Position numbers and translations under genes: made by a program
Notes under the pieces: model-generated
The model's input: only the letters and a program-made list of their open reading frames with translations
Told to the model about the DNA's origin: nothing
Database searches by the model: none
Assembly: GCF_034190915.1 (NCBI RefSeq)
Contig: NW_026947491.1
Span: 21,888,101-21,952,100, forward strand
Length of the DNA stretch: 64,000 bases
Source: Cavia porcellus
Taxonomy: Eukaryota > Chordata > Mammalia > Rodentia > Caviidae
Direction of reading: 5' to 3'
Part shown: in pieces, positions 50,069-60,948 of the stretch
Numbering within the stretch: the stretch's first letter is position 1
Layout: every line of letters starts with the position of its first letter

Positions 50069-51083
50069 TCTCTGCAGAAGTGCTCAGGACCAGCAGTGTG
50101 CATACAAAATAATTGAGCTCATGCTGTAACTTGAAGAACAGATACAATGTACATTATGAGTGGCTTTCCTGTCACCGTCTGGGACTTTCATGTAACACCT
50201 TCAGTAACTCTGAACTCATAATTGTGTTCTTACATCTGAAGTATCTGAACTAGAGAATATTTTTAAAATAGAATGCATTCTGGCCTGCACAAAACTCTGT
50301 CTATCATTTTTTTAAAATTTTATTTAAAAGGAAAGAGAAAAACACAAGACAAAACAAAGCAGTGTAAGGGTACAAGTAATACAGAACTACAAAACAAAAA
50401 CAGTAAGAAATCACCAGTTAATAGATTACATATTATGATCTTAGAGATAGTTGCTCAAATCACAGTATCAAAGCATACAAAGTGGACATTCAAACAGTGA
50501 GACTGCAAACAGTTGTGTTCAATGATCCATCCAAAAACATTAATATGGTCAGCTATTTAACACCCCTAAACACACTTGCTGTTGTATCCTTTAGAGCTCT
50601 TTTTTTCCCTCTCTTTTTTACAACAAAATTTACACATTTTGGGTTTTATTACTCCTTAGTTCTTATTACTTTTGGGGGGGGGAGAGAATAAAGTCAAATA
50701 TGGCAAAACAAAGCTGTCAGTCAAAACCAAGGATAGACATAGCACATGATGTAAAACAGAGTACAAGGTTATCAACGATGGTTATCAACAATGTCTCTTG
50801 TTTCCTTAAAAAGAATTGTCTATCTCATCAGATATTTTAAAGTTGAACAAAACAGTAGAGAACAAGACCAATAAAACTTAAGCATTGTAAACATTACAGG
50901 ACTTCCAAAGGAGACAATAGTCAAACCAGGATGGGCATCCTAGTAAATCTTATTGCCTTCAAAGTAGTTGCCTATACCTCAAACTTGATACTATCATACA
51001 GAATGAAACAGAGTCTAATAAGTCAAAACAAGATCGTGGGAGTATTACAGGACTTCAAAACAAGTTAATAGGAAATCAAAACA

Positions 51084-51372
51084 AGAAATCTCCAGCATAG
51101 TGAAAAGAAAGCCCACAAACTGGGAAAAGATTTTAGTGAACTCTCTCTCAGACAAGGGACTCTTGTCTAAAACATATAAAGCAGGAGGCATCACAATCCC
51201 TGACTTGAAGTTATACTACAGAGCAACAGTAGTAAAATCAACATGGTATTGGAATCAAAACAGAGCCGAAGATCAATGGAATAGATTAGAAGATACAACC
51301 ACAACTACAAACACACTCAACCACCTTATCTTTGATAAAGGAGCCAAGAAGGCTCCTTTATCAAAGGAGCTA
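51084..51372 (+). repeat. inverted, reordered ORF2 fragment in the L1 3' UTR
   Basis: 51084-51180 is the reverse complement of about 52395-52490, and 51181-51349 that of about 52785-52952 of the same L1. The two pieces are joined in swapped order at a shared AAAG. The distal end forms a perfect 16-bp inverted repeat, ctttgataaaggagcc (51330-51345) and ggctcctttatcaaag (51351-51366), with a 5-base loop. Confidence 0.88.
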
Positions 51373-51739
51373 ATTTTTTAAATTTTTCCCCTTAATTAAA
51401 ACAAACATAAGAAATAACTAAATAATTTTTTTAAAGAGTAAGGGAGAGATTGAGATAAAACAGGACATATCAATATAACAATACAGGTCAAAGCATGACT
51501 GTTTCAGCAACCTAGTGCTTCACCACCAAATAACCCGACTTAAGAGTAGTTACCATAGTATCTGTCTTTTTCCTTGAAATATTTGAATAAAACTTCATAT
51601 ACTATAGCTTCAAATATTTCCATATCAAGAAGCCCAGAATAAAGCCTTTCCAATTAATAAGTGAAAACTTTATAAGGCTTCAAGGCCACATAATGGGGAA
51701 TCATGATTACCACATATTTTTATATATTTGAATCATTAC

Positions 51740-54700
51740 TTACATTAGGGAAACTATTCGGTATTCACACATGCGAGATTGATTTATTTCACTTATGAGT
51801 GTGGTCTCAAGCTGCGCCCATTTATTGATAAATATCTCAATGTGATCCTTCTTTATAGCTGAATAATACTCCATTGTATAGAAATACCACAACCTTTTTA
51901 TCCATTCCTCAGTTGATGGACACTTGGGTTGTTTCCAAGATCTGGCGATTACAAATTGTGCTGCTATAAACATAGGTGCACATATATCACTGTGGTATGA
52001 TGCTTTCAGTTCTTCTGGGAATATGCCTAGGAGTGGAATAGCTGGAATAAATGGGACTTCCAATCCCAGCTTTTTGAGAAATCTCCAGTCTGACCTCCAC
52101 AAAGGCTGCACCAGTCTACACTCCCACCAACAATGTAAGAGAGTTCCTTTTTCCCCACAGCCTCTCCAGCATTTGTTGTTGTTGGTTTTCTTGATTCTGG
52201 CCATTCTTTCAGGAGTGAGATGGTATCTCAGTGTGGTTTTAATTTGCATTTCTCTAATGACCAATGATGATGAACATTTTTTCATGTATTTATTTGCCAT
52301 TTGCATTTCTTCATCTGAGAAGTGTGTATTCATCTCAGATGCACATTTTTGGATTGGATCTTTGAATTTTGGAGGTCTGAGGTTTTTTTAATTCTTTATA
52401 TGTTTTAGACAAGAGTCCCTTGTCTGAGAGAGAGTTCACTAAAATCTTTTCCCAGTTTGTGGGCTTTCTTTTCACTATGCTGGAGATTTCTTTTGACATG
52501 CAGAAACTAGTGGTCCCAGTTATTGATTCTGGGAAGTATTTCCTGTGCGGTTTGAGTCCTGTTCATGAATTCTCTACCTACTCTTATGTCTTCAAGGTTT
52601 CTACTCAATTTGTCTTCCAATAAATTTAGTGTTTCTGTTTAATATTCAGATCTTTGACCCATTTAGACTTTAATTTAGTACATGGTGATAGACATCGGTC
52701 TTGGTTTAGTTTTTAGCAAATGGAGAGCCAGTTTTTCCAGCACCATTTATTAAAGAGACTGTCGTTCTTCAGTGAACCTGCTTGGCTCCTTTATCAAAGA
52801 TAAGGTGGTTGAGTGTGTTTGTAGTTGTGGTTGTATCTTCTAATCTATTCCGTTGATCTTCGGCTCTGTTTTGATTCCAATACCATGTTGATTTTACTAC
52901 TGTTGCTTTGTAGTATAACTTCAAGTCAGGGATTGTGATGCCTCCTGCTTTGTCTTTGCTGCTTAGAACTGCCTTTGCTATTCTAGGTCTCTTCTGGTTC
53001 CAGATGAAATTTAGGAGTGATTTCTCTAGATCTATAAGGTATGTTGACAGTATTTTTATTGGGATTGCATTGAATCTGTATAACAGTTTTGGGAGAATGG
53101 CCATTTTCACAATGTTTGTTCTTCCTATCCATGAGCAAGGGATGTCTTTCCATTTTCTGAGATCATCTTCAATTTCTTTTTTCAGTGTATTATAATTTTC
53201 ACTGTATAAGTCTTTCACTTCTTTCGTAAGAGTAATTCCTAAATATTCCATTTTTTTGCTTGCTAATGTGAAGAGTGTAGTTTCTCTTATTTCCCTCTCT
53301 GTGATTTTTGTTGTTCATGTATAGGAATGCTATTGATTTCTGAGTATTGATTTTGTATCCAGCCACATTACTGAATTTATTTATTGTATCTAAGAGTCTT
53401 TCCATGGAGTTTAGGGGGTCTTCTATGTAGAGTATCATGTCATCTCCAAACAATAATTTAACTTCTTCTTTTCCTATCTTTACCCCTTTTATTTCTCTCT
53501 CTTACCTAATTGCTCTGGCTAGTACTTCCAGTACTATATTAAATAGGAGTGGTGATAAAGGACATTCTTGTCTTGTGCCTAATTTTAAAGTTAAGGCTTT
53601 GAAATTTTGGCCATTTAGTATGACGCTGGCTGTTAGTTTGTTATAAATGGCCTTTATTATATTGAGGTAAAGTCCATCTATTCCAATTTTCTGTAAAGTT
53701 CTTATGAATGAATGTTGGACCTTATCGAAGGCTTTTTCTGCATCTATAGAAATGATCATGTGATTCTTATTTTTGGCTTTATTGATATGGTGGATTACAT
53801 TTATTGATTTACGTATGTTGAACCATCCTTGCATTCCTGGGATGAATCCCACTTAGTCATGGTGTATAATCTTCTTGATAATTTGCTGCATCCTATTTGC
53901 CAATATTGTATTGAGGATTTTTGCATCTGTGTTCATTGGGGAGATCGGTCTATAGTTCTTTTTTTAGTTGGGTCTTTCTCGGGTTTTGGTACTAGAGTAA
54001 TATTTGCTTTCAGGAATGACTTAGGAAGGATTGCTTCCCTTTCAATTTCATTGGATAGTTTGAGGAGTGTCGGCATTAGGTCTTCTTTGTATTTCTTGTA
54101 GAGTTCTGCAGTGAATCCATCTGTGCCTGGGCTCCTCTTGCTGGGTAAGGACTTAATTACATTTTTAATTTCATTAACAGAGATTGGGTTATTCAACAGT
54201 TTTACATCCTCTTGATCTAGCTTTGGTATTTCATATGTTTCTAAGAATCTGTCTCTTTCTTCTGTGTTATCAAACTTTTGAGAGTAGAGGTTTTCAAAAT
54301 AGGTGTTGGTGATCTTCTGTATTTCTATTGGGTCTGTAGTGATTTCACCGTTTTCATTTCTTATTGCATGAATTTGAGCGTTTTCTTCCCTTTTTTAGTA
54401 AGGGTGGCTAGGGGCTTATCAATTTTATTTATTCTTTCAAAGAGCCAACTCTTTGATTCGTTGATTCTTTGGATTGTTTTCTTAGTGTCTATTGCATTGA
54501 TTTCTGCTCTGATTTTTATAATTTCCTCTCTTCTTTTGGCTTTGGGCTTGACTTGCTCTTCTTTTTCTAGCTGTTTGAGGTGTAATCAAGTTATTTATTT
54601 GTATTCGTTCTGTTTTCCTGATGTGGGAACTCAGTGCAATAAATTTTCCTCTCAGTACAGCTTTCATTGCATCCCACAAATTCTGGTAAGTTGTATCTGC

Positions 54701-55559
54701 ATTTTCATTTTCTTGTAGGTATTGTTTAATTTCTTCTTTAATTTCTTCTGTGACCCACTGATTATGCAAGAGTGTGTTATTCAGTTTCCATGTGTTTGCG
54801 GGATTTTTGCAGTATCTTTTATCATTAATTCCTAATTTCAGAGCGCTATGATCTGATAACATGCAAGGGATGATTTCAACTCTTTTGCATTTGTTTAAAT
54901 ATGTTCTGTGAGCTAATATATGGTCTATTTTAGAGAATGATCCATGTACTGCTGAGAAGAATGTGTATTCTGATGTTGTTGGGTAGAACATTCTGCATGT
55001 GTCTATCAAATCCATTTGTTCGCAGGTGTGATTCAGTTCTGTTATTTCTTTGCTCATTTTCTGTCTGGTTGATCTGTCCCTTGGTATCAATGGCGTATTA
55101 AGGTCTCCTGTTACAGTTGTGTTACTGATCATTTGAGTTTTCATTTCTGTTAATAGTTGTTTTATATAACTGGGTGCTCTGGAGTTTGGTGCATATATAT
55201 TTAAGATAGTTATCTCTTCCTCTTGGAGTTTTCCCCTTACGAGTATGTAGTGACCTTCTTTGTCCTTTATGGTCATTGTTGGTTTAAAGTTCACATTGTC
55301 TGCAAACAAAATGGCTACTCCTGCCTTTTTTTTGGATTCCTGCTGCATGAAGTATTGCTTTCCATCCTTTGACTTTCAGTCTGTGAGTATCCTTCTGGGT
55401 TAGATGGGTTTCCTGTAAACAGCATATGGTTGGATTTTGTTTCTTGATCTATTCTGCTAGTCTGTTTCTTTTGATTGGTGCATTGAGACCATTTACATTA
55501 ATGGTTATTACTGTTAAATGCTCGTTAATTGTAGGAATGTTATCTCTCTGCTGTTGCAT
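51740..55559 (-). pseudogene. L1 ORF2 (endonuclease and reverse transcriptase), broken
   Basis: The start codon is at 55559-55557, followed by TINVNGLNAPIKR. The endonuclease domain covers about 55520-54820 ([20 protein letters not shown]). The reverse transcriptase lies at about 54200-53200 ([39 protein letters not shown]). Its catalytic motif is FGDD instead of the usual FADD, near 53440. The cysteine-rich C-terminal part ([17 protein letters not shown]) is at about 52180, and the frame ends at 51740. Early TAG (AE*IKK) and several frameshifts make it non-functional. Not a host gene. Confidence 0.92.
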
Positions 55560-55578
55560 CTTTATCTTTCTGTTCTGT

Positions 55579-56627
55579 TTAATTATCTGCTTTGCTTAGT
55601 AGTTTCTTCCTTTGTGTATCTAAACTGTCTTTCAATATTTTTTGCAGGGTTGGCTTGGTATTCATAAAGTTCTTCAGCTGTTCATTGTCATGGAAGTATC
55701 GTATTTCACCATCAATTTTGAATGATAGTTTTGCAGGATACATCAATCTAGGTTGGAAATCATTTTGCTTTAGGATCTGGAATACTTCACTCCATGCTCT
55801 TCTTGACTTTATTGTTTGTGCTGAGAAGTCTGCTGTGATTCTGATAGGTTTTCCTTTATAAGTGATCTGTCTTTTGTCTCTGACAGCTTTTAATAATCTA
55901 TTCTTGTGTTGGATTTCTGGGATGGTGATTAGTATATGTCTGGGTGTAGTTTTATTTTGGTTATGACTGTTTGGAGTTCTATATGCTTCACTGATCCTGA
56001 TGTCAGTTTCTGATCTGATGCTTGGGAAATTTTCAGCTATTACTTCTCTAAATATCCTCTTGACATCCTTTATGTTGTCTCCTTCTTTTTCATTAATCCC
56101 TATCATTCTTATGTTATTTTTCTTTGCATCGTCTTGCAGTTGTTGAATTGTTGTTTCCTGACTGCTTGTTATTTTTAAAAGATGTTTCCTTTCCTGTTCA
56201 CTAGCTGCAATCGTGTCTTCAAGGTCTGAAATTCTATCTTCACTTTCATTAAGGCGGTTTTTACAACTTTCAGTGGAGTTTTTTATTTCCTGTATATCTC
56301 TGTGCATCTGCATTATGTATTCTGTTTGTTTCTTATATTGCTCGTCTAGGGATTCTTTTTGTTTAGTTCCTCCAATTTTTTATCTGTGTTTTCTTTAGAT
56401 ATATTCAGAATCTCTTTCATTTCTTTTATCATTTCTTCTTTTACCTGGGAGATTATTTCGAGTTTGAATTTCTTTAAAGCTTCCTGGAGTTGCTTGTTAA
56501 TTTCAGTAGCTATTGTGTCCGATATTTGATGTGAATGGCATATATTTTCTTCTATATACATTGCTCCTAGGGTTTCTTGAGATTGGCTGGAGGTTTGAGG
56601 TTGTAATTTGGTCTTTTGTTTTGTCAT
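55579..56627 (-). pseudogene. L1 ORF1, broken once
   Basis: Begins MTKQKTKLQPQTSSQSQE at 56627. A coiled coil covers roughly 56500-56150, then the RRM-like (NNIRMIGINEKEGDNIKDV) and C-terminal domains (SEAYRTPNSHNQNKTTPRHI; ITADFSAQTIKSRRAWSEV), ending at 55579. One frame break near 56330 splits it. It is the counterpart of the ORF1 in the HAL1-like element at 14920-15990. Confidence 0.92.
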
Positions 56628-56776
56628 TTTCCTATATTTCTGTGTTTCAAGTGTTATTTGAAAGCTTCCTCAGGATCTGTTGGAAATCCCCTTCTATGTT
56701 TGCAGCTACTGAGACTCTGGCACCACGCTACCCCAAGCCACTGGGCCTGCAGAACCAATGGCCCTCCTCTGCCTGC

Positions 56777-57551
56777 TCAGAACTCCGCAGTTCCAGACAA
56801 GCTGGGCCTCAGGGACACTGTGTGCCCACCTGCCCGTTGGAAGCTCCACAGCTCTCCAATCGCAGCCGGGATGTGGAGGCAGATGTAGATGCCTCAAACT
56901 CGCCTCTCCACTTCACTGCACCTGGAAGCCTGGAGGGACCCAAACAGTCTGGGCTCTGGGCAGAGTGGGATGAGCACTCACCACAGGCTGCAGGGCCTCC
57001 GCAACCTGTGATACTCCACCACCCTCCAAGACATCCACAGTCCTCCAGACACACGGGGAGGCCAATGCAGGTGCCCCAGATCCACCCAGCCCCTCCTCTG
57101 CACACTGATGGCTAGGTGCAGCAGTCCCAAACAGGTTGGGCTCCGGGGAGAGCGTGGGCCTACCCACCTGTTGGAAGCTCAGCAGTTCTCCAAATGCAGG
57201 CAGGATGGGGAGGCGGATGTAGAGGTCTCAAACCCACTTCTCCACTTCACTGCACCCAGAAGCCTGGAGGGTCCCCAACAGTCTGGGATTTGGGCAGATT
57301 GCGCTGAGCACTCACCACAGGCCAGGGTGCCTCCAGAACCTGCGATCCCTCCCTGCTTGCTGAGATATCCACAGTCCTCCAGACACACAGGGAGGCCGAT
57401 GCAGGCGCCCCAGATCCGCCCAGCCCCTCCTCTGCACACTGATGGCTAGGCGCGGCAGTCCCAAACAGGTTGGGCTCCGGGGATAGCGTGGGCCCACCCA
57501 CCCATTGGAAGCTCAGCAGTTCTCCAAGTGCAGCCGGGATGGGGAGGCCAT
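56777..57551 (-). repeat. tandem 334-bp monomers in the L1 5' UTR
   Basis: About 2.3 GC-rich monomers: 'gatggctagg' recurs at 57107 and 57441, and 'aaacaggttgggctccgggg' at about 57129 and 57463. The innermost copy (to about 56777) is more diverged and the outermost one (57441-57551) is partial. Tandem promoter monomers are known from mouse and rat L1. Confidence 0.9.
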
Positions 57552-57569
57552 AACTCCATCTATCATTTT

Positions 57570-60366
57570 AAGGTGCCAAAAGGACTGCTGTGGTTCCAGG
57601 ACCTGATCGTGAAAATGCTCAGAGGAATCTCATGACAGAACCCACAGTGAGGGGCAGGAGTCATCTCTGAACTAAAATTTAGGTGCAGTGGACAAATTCC
57701 TCAGCATGTACATGTTTCAGTCCTAAACCAGAAAGAAATTAAAAAGCTGGAGAATACAATAATTTTAACATAAAATAAGAGGGGCCCGTATATGATAAAA
57801 GTACAGGAAATATTACATTCAAAGCTGAAGTTTATAAAGTAACACTTTTATTAATTGATTAACTATGTTACATTAGTTGTAACTACTACATTTTTAAGTT
57901 GTTTTTTAAATCTCGGTTAATGTATGGCTTGTATTGTGTTTTATCATCTGGGATTGATCACATGCACATCATGTGCTGATTCCTCTTACTTGCCCTCCTC
58001 ACAATGTCCCTTCTCAACTCCTCCAAGTTCCCTTCCCATAAGTTCAGAGTCTGCCACCAAGTTTCTTAACAACCATCTTTGTGTTTGCTCTTTAAATGAC
58101 TTATATTTTAGGTCTCATCCTAGCAAAACCATGCTATGCTGGTGCCCTTAAGCCCAGCACTGCTCCATGCATCCATCCCAGTGTCACATACTCTAGATCA
58201 AGCCACCGCTGAAAATGCTCCACCAATGACTGAATGGGGTTCAGGATGAAATGTAGACAGCCCCGTAACACCAATCCATTAAAATATGCTGTCAGCAGAC
58301 TTGCAGAATGATGGCGAAATGGTGAACACAAAAGAAAGTGGCTCTCCAATATTTGGAATCTAGATGCTGGAACACAGCAATGTAAGTAAGAGGAGGAGGG
58401 AGGTGGGTCCCTGGGACACAGAAACTATCTGAAGTGAGAGTCAGAGACTCCAGGGAGAGTGAAGAGAGGGACTGCAATGCCAAAGGAGGAGGTGGCAAAG
58501 CATCACTTTCTCCCCAAGTGTGGGCTCATGGCATGGGAGAGGCGGCACAAACCGGCAAAGGCACGGTAACTGACAGCAACCTCAGAGACCTGTAGTGGAC
58601 TCTGCAGATAGCATTGGCTGGTGAGTTATTCAGGTTTCACTGCTTCTGGGAGAAGGGGTTGATTCTTAGTCATTTTGGAAAGAGGTTAAAGACAGAACTC
58701 AGAGCAGCTCCAGGTTGGCTCCTTGTAGCAGCTGCCAGTGTCAGGGTGAGATGCAGCTGAGTTCAAGCTGGCAGGGAGTGGAACTTGGGCTGGCAGGAGG
58801 CACTCGGATTATTGCAGGCTGAAAATCTCAAGCCCTAGCCCCGCAGCCAGAAACAAAAAGAGGCCAAAGTGAAGGGGATTAAGGCCCAGGTGTGCTGGGC
58901 CATTCACCACCACCAAAATCCAGCTGGCTTGCCAGGATCCATCAGCATAGATCTGGGCTCTGCCCCCTCCCAGCCAGTGACAGCACAGACATGCCCTGCA
59001 GTAAACATTTGTTTTCTTGCTATTCTTTGCTTTGCTTTTTTTGTTAATTTTCTTTTTTTTATTATTTGTTCCTGATTTTACATGAGTAAGCAGATTCTCT
59101 GGCTTTTGTTGTCGTTATTTTGTTCCATTCTTGTTTTTGTTTCTTCACTTTTCACTCCTTTCTTCTTCACCAGTATATAATCTTCACCTTATATAATCTT
59201 TTTCTCCCTCCTTGCTTCTAATCCTTGCTCTGCTTCCATTTCTCTATTTTCCTCCTAATTCCATTTAAAATTTCTCCACAGACAAAATATAACACAATTT
59301 AATAACTACAGTAGAAACACATTTTAGTTTTATAATAGTATTACTTTCTATACGCAGGGTAAGCACATGTTGCCAGTTATCATTTTCTTGGCTCTCATTC
59401 ATTAACAGAATTTTCCTCAGCTAACTTTATGCTGAGCTATTGCCAATGCGTCATCATCAGTTGGATTTATTCGGTGAGATGAGCGAGGGAGGAGCACCCT
59501 GCTGAGCACAGTGCTCACAGATCTATTAGGTGCAGATCTAAAGGGTCTCACACGCATCCATCAAGACGAAGTTCTCAGCATAGAGCCTGGATTTTCTCCC
59601 TTCCAGGCCCCCTGGTTCCGCAAGGCTCTCAGCTTATGTCTTAAATTTACTTTTCACAATGATTCATGGAGAAAAGGTGGATTTGTCAAAACAGCTGCTG
59701 CGTGGTGGAAATGCCTCCGATCACGTGCAGTGATTCGGTGAAGAAGGGCGGGGTGTGGCCCATCTTCACACATGTGGGTTGAGTAGCATCAGTGTTGGTC
59801 TTGATCTCGGTGAATCCAGGAAGGATCACGGCAGAGGGCAGCACTTTGGAGTTCAGAAAAGAAGAGGCCCCAGCGTTGGTTTCTACTTGTAGGAGGCCTA
59901 CTGTGAGGCTCTTCCCTCCCCTAACCCTGGAGCGGGCTGGTGCAATACACTTACATCTCTGCCTACCTTGCAGTTAACTTCCTGTTCCTCACAAGCATGA
60001 GACAACAGCAAAGTGATACTATTAAGATCTCAGTGAACATGGGGACCATGTCTACATGTTTGTAGGGGACAAAAAAGGCAGGAGCTGTGCTGGCATCAGC
60101 ACTTGGCATGCAAGGACCAGAGCCAGAGAAGATGAGAATTGGCCAGGGCTTAGGAATGGGAATGCATTTGTAGAAAAGGGTCTCTGAGCTCATGAAGATG
60201 GGATCTCACTTTGACAGGCTTCCAACATTTTATTTAGAATGTGTGCTCTTAGAGTGAAGCACACTTCAGTTCAAGACAAGTGGTCTCTCAAGGCACACAG
60301 ATTATAAGAGCAAATAGAATACCTGCTTTGATCCTATTCTTTCCCTTCACACCAGTGAATCCTCAT
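57570..60366. other. intergenic, no gene recognised
   Basis: Unique sequence. A GC-richer zone at 59400-60200 has short open frames, one with a hydrophobic stretch on the minus strand (59963-60193), but I recognise no family. Confidence 0.5.
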
Positions 60367-60374
60367 ATGTAAAT
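60367..60374 (+). promoter_or_regulatory. mutated VH12 octamer
   Basis: ATGTAAAT about 100 bp before the leader, one change from ATGCAAAT. Confidence 0.65.
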
Positions 60375-60475
60375 TATTATTCAAGTTCCAGGTTCAAATT
60401 TCCCTCTTGTGCTGCGAGAGCTCACAGGGCTCTGCTAAGACTGGGTTGGAGAAGGCAGGGCTTCTGGTCTAGAAA

Positions 60476-60877
60476 GTGAGATTTCCAGGGCTGGTCCTGT
60501 ACCTGGTGACAGCTTCCCTAGGTGAATATCACCTAGGTTAGATGGCCCCAGGGGAAGCAGTGAAAGCAAGTAACTGATCCAAACACCTTGTCCCCAGGTG
60601 TCCTGTCCCAGGTGCAGCTACATCATAGTGGACCTGGCCTGGTGAAGCCCTCGCAGACTCTGTCCCTCATCTGCTCAGTCTCTGGATTCTCAGCCACAGC
60701 CAATGCTTACTGGTGGCCCTAGATCCTCCAGATCTCAGGGAAGAGGCTTGAGTGGATGGAGAAATAAGTTGTGAAATAGCCACATTCCACCACCAGAGGA
60801 ATGTTTACGAATGAGTTCTCCCAGCCTCTGAACTCTGCGACTCCTGAGGACACAGCCTTGTGTTACTGGATGAGAAG
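60476..60877 (+). pseudogene. VH12: clan II IGHV pseudogene
   Basis: The leader position (60476-60521) starts with GTG instead of ATG but keeps its splice donor (GTGAAT). The V exon from 60598 reads [17 protein letters not shown] and has an intact first cysteine. A TAG at 60720-60722 follows CDR1. FR2-FR3 has lost several codons, and the end reads CYWMR where YYCAR is expected, so the second cysteine is tryptophan. The heptamer is intact. Non-functional. Confidence 0.92.
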
Positions 60878-60916
60878 CACAGTGAGAGGTCCTCAGCGTG
60901 AGCCCAGACAAACCTC
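60878..60916 (+). other. VH12 recombination signal, poor nonamer
   Basis: CACAGTG (60878-60884), 23-bp spacer, ACAAACCTC (60908-60916); two As are missing from the nonamer. Confidence 0.85.
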
Positions 60917-60934
60917 CTGCAGGGATGCTCAGGA

Positions 60935-60948
60935 CCAGCAGAGGGCAC
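60935..60948 (+). promoter_or_regulatory. CTCF-type motif after the VH12 RSS
   Basis: CCAGCAGAGGGCAC fits the CTCF core (CCASYAGRKGGCRS) at all positions and lies 18 bp after the nonamer, on the same strand and in the same place as the VH10 motif. Confidence 0.6.

Larger units (their letters stand above)
50293..57569 (-). mobile_element. full-length L1 with TSDs and a rearranged 3' UTR
   Basis: The element spans 50311-57551 on the minus strand, flanked by aactctgtctatcatttt (50293-50310) and aactccatctatcatttt (57552-57569), 16 of 18 identical. In its own direction: GC-rich 5' UTR with 334-bp tandem monomers (57551-56700), ORF1, ORF2, and a long 3' UTR that matches the HAL1-like element at 14151. 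The 3' UTR is interrupted at about 51084-51372 by inverted, reordered ORF2 pieces. Many frameshifts mean it is dead, but it is much younger than the other L1 remnants here. Confidence 0.92.

Noticed and set aside
56513..57115. 200-codon plus-strand open frame rich in Pro, Ser and Leu
   Set aside because: It lies in the antisense of the L1 5' UTR monomers and recurs with each monomer; GC-rich DNA explains its openness.
59963..60193. Minus-strand 76-codon frame with a hydrophobic stretch
   Set aside because: No family recognised, no splice or promoter support, and length is within chance.
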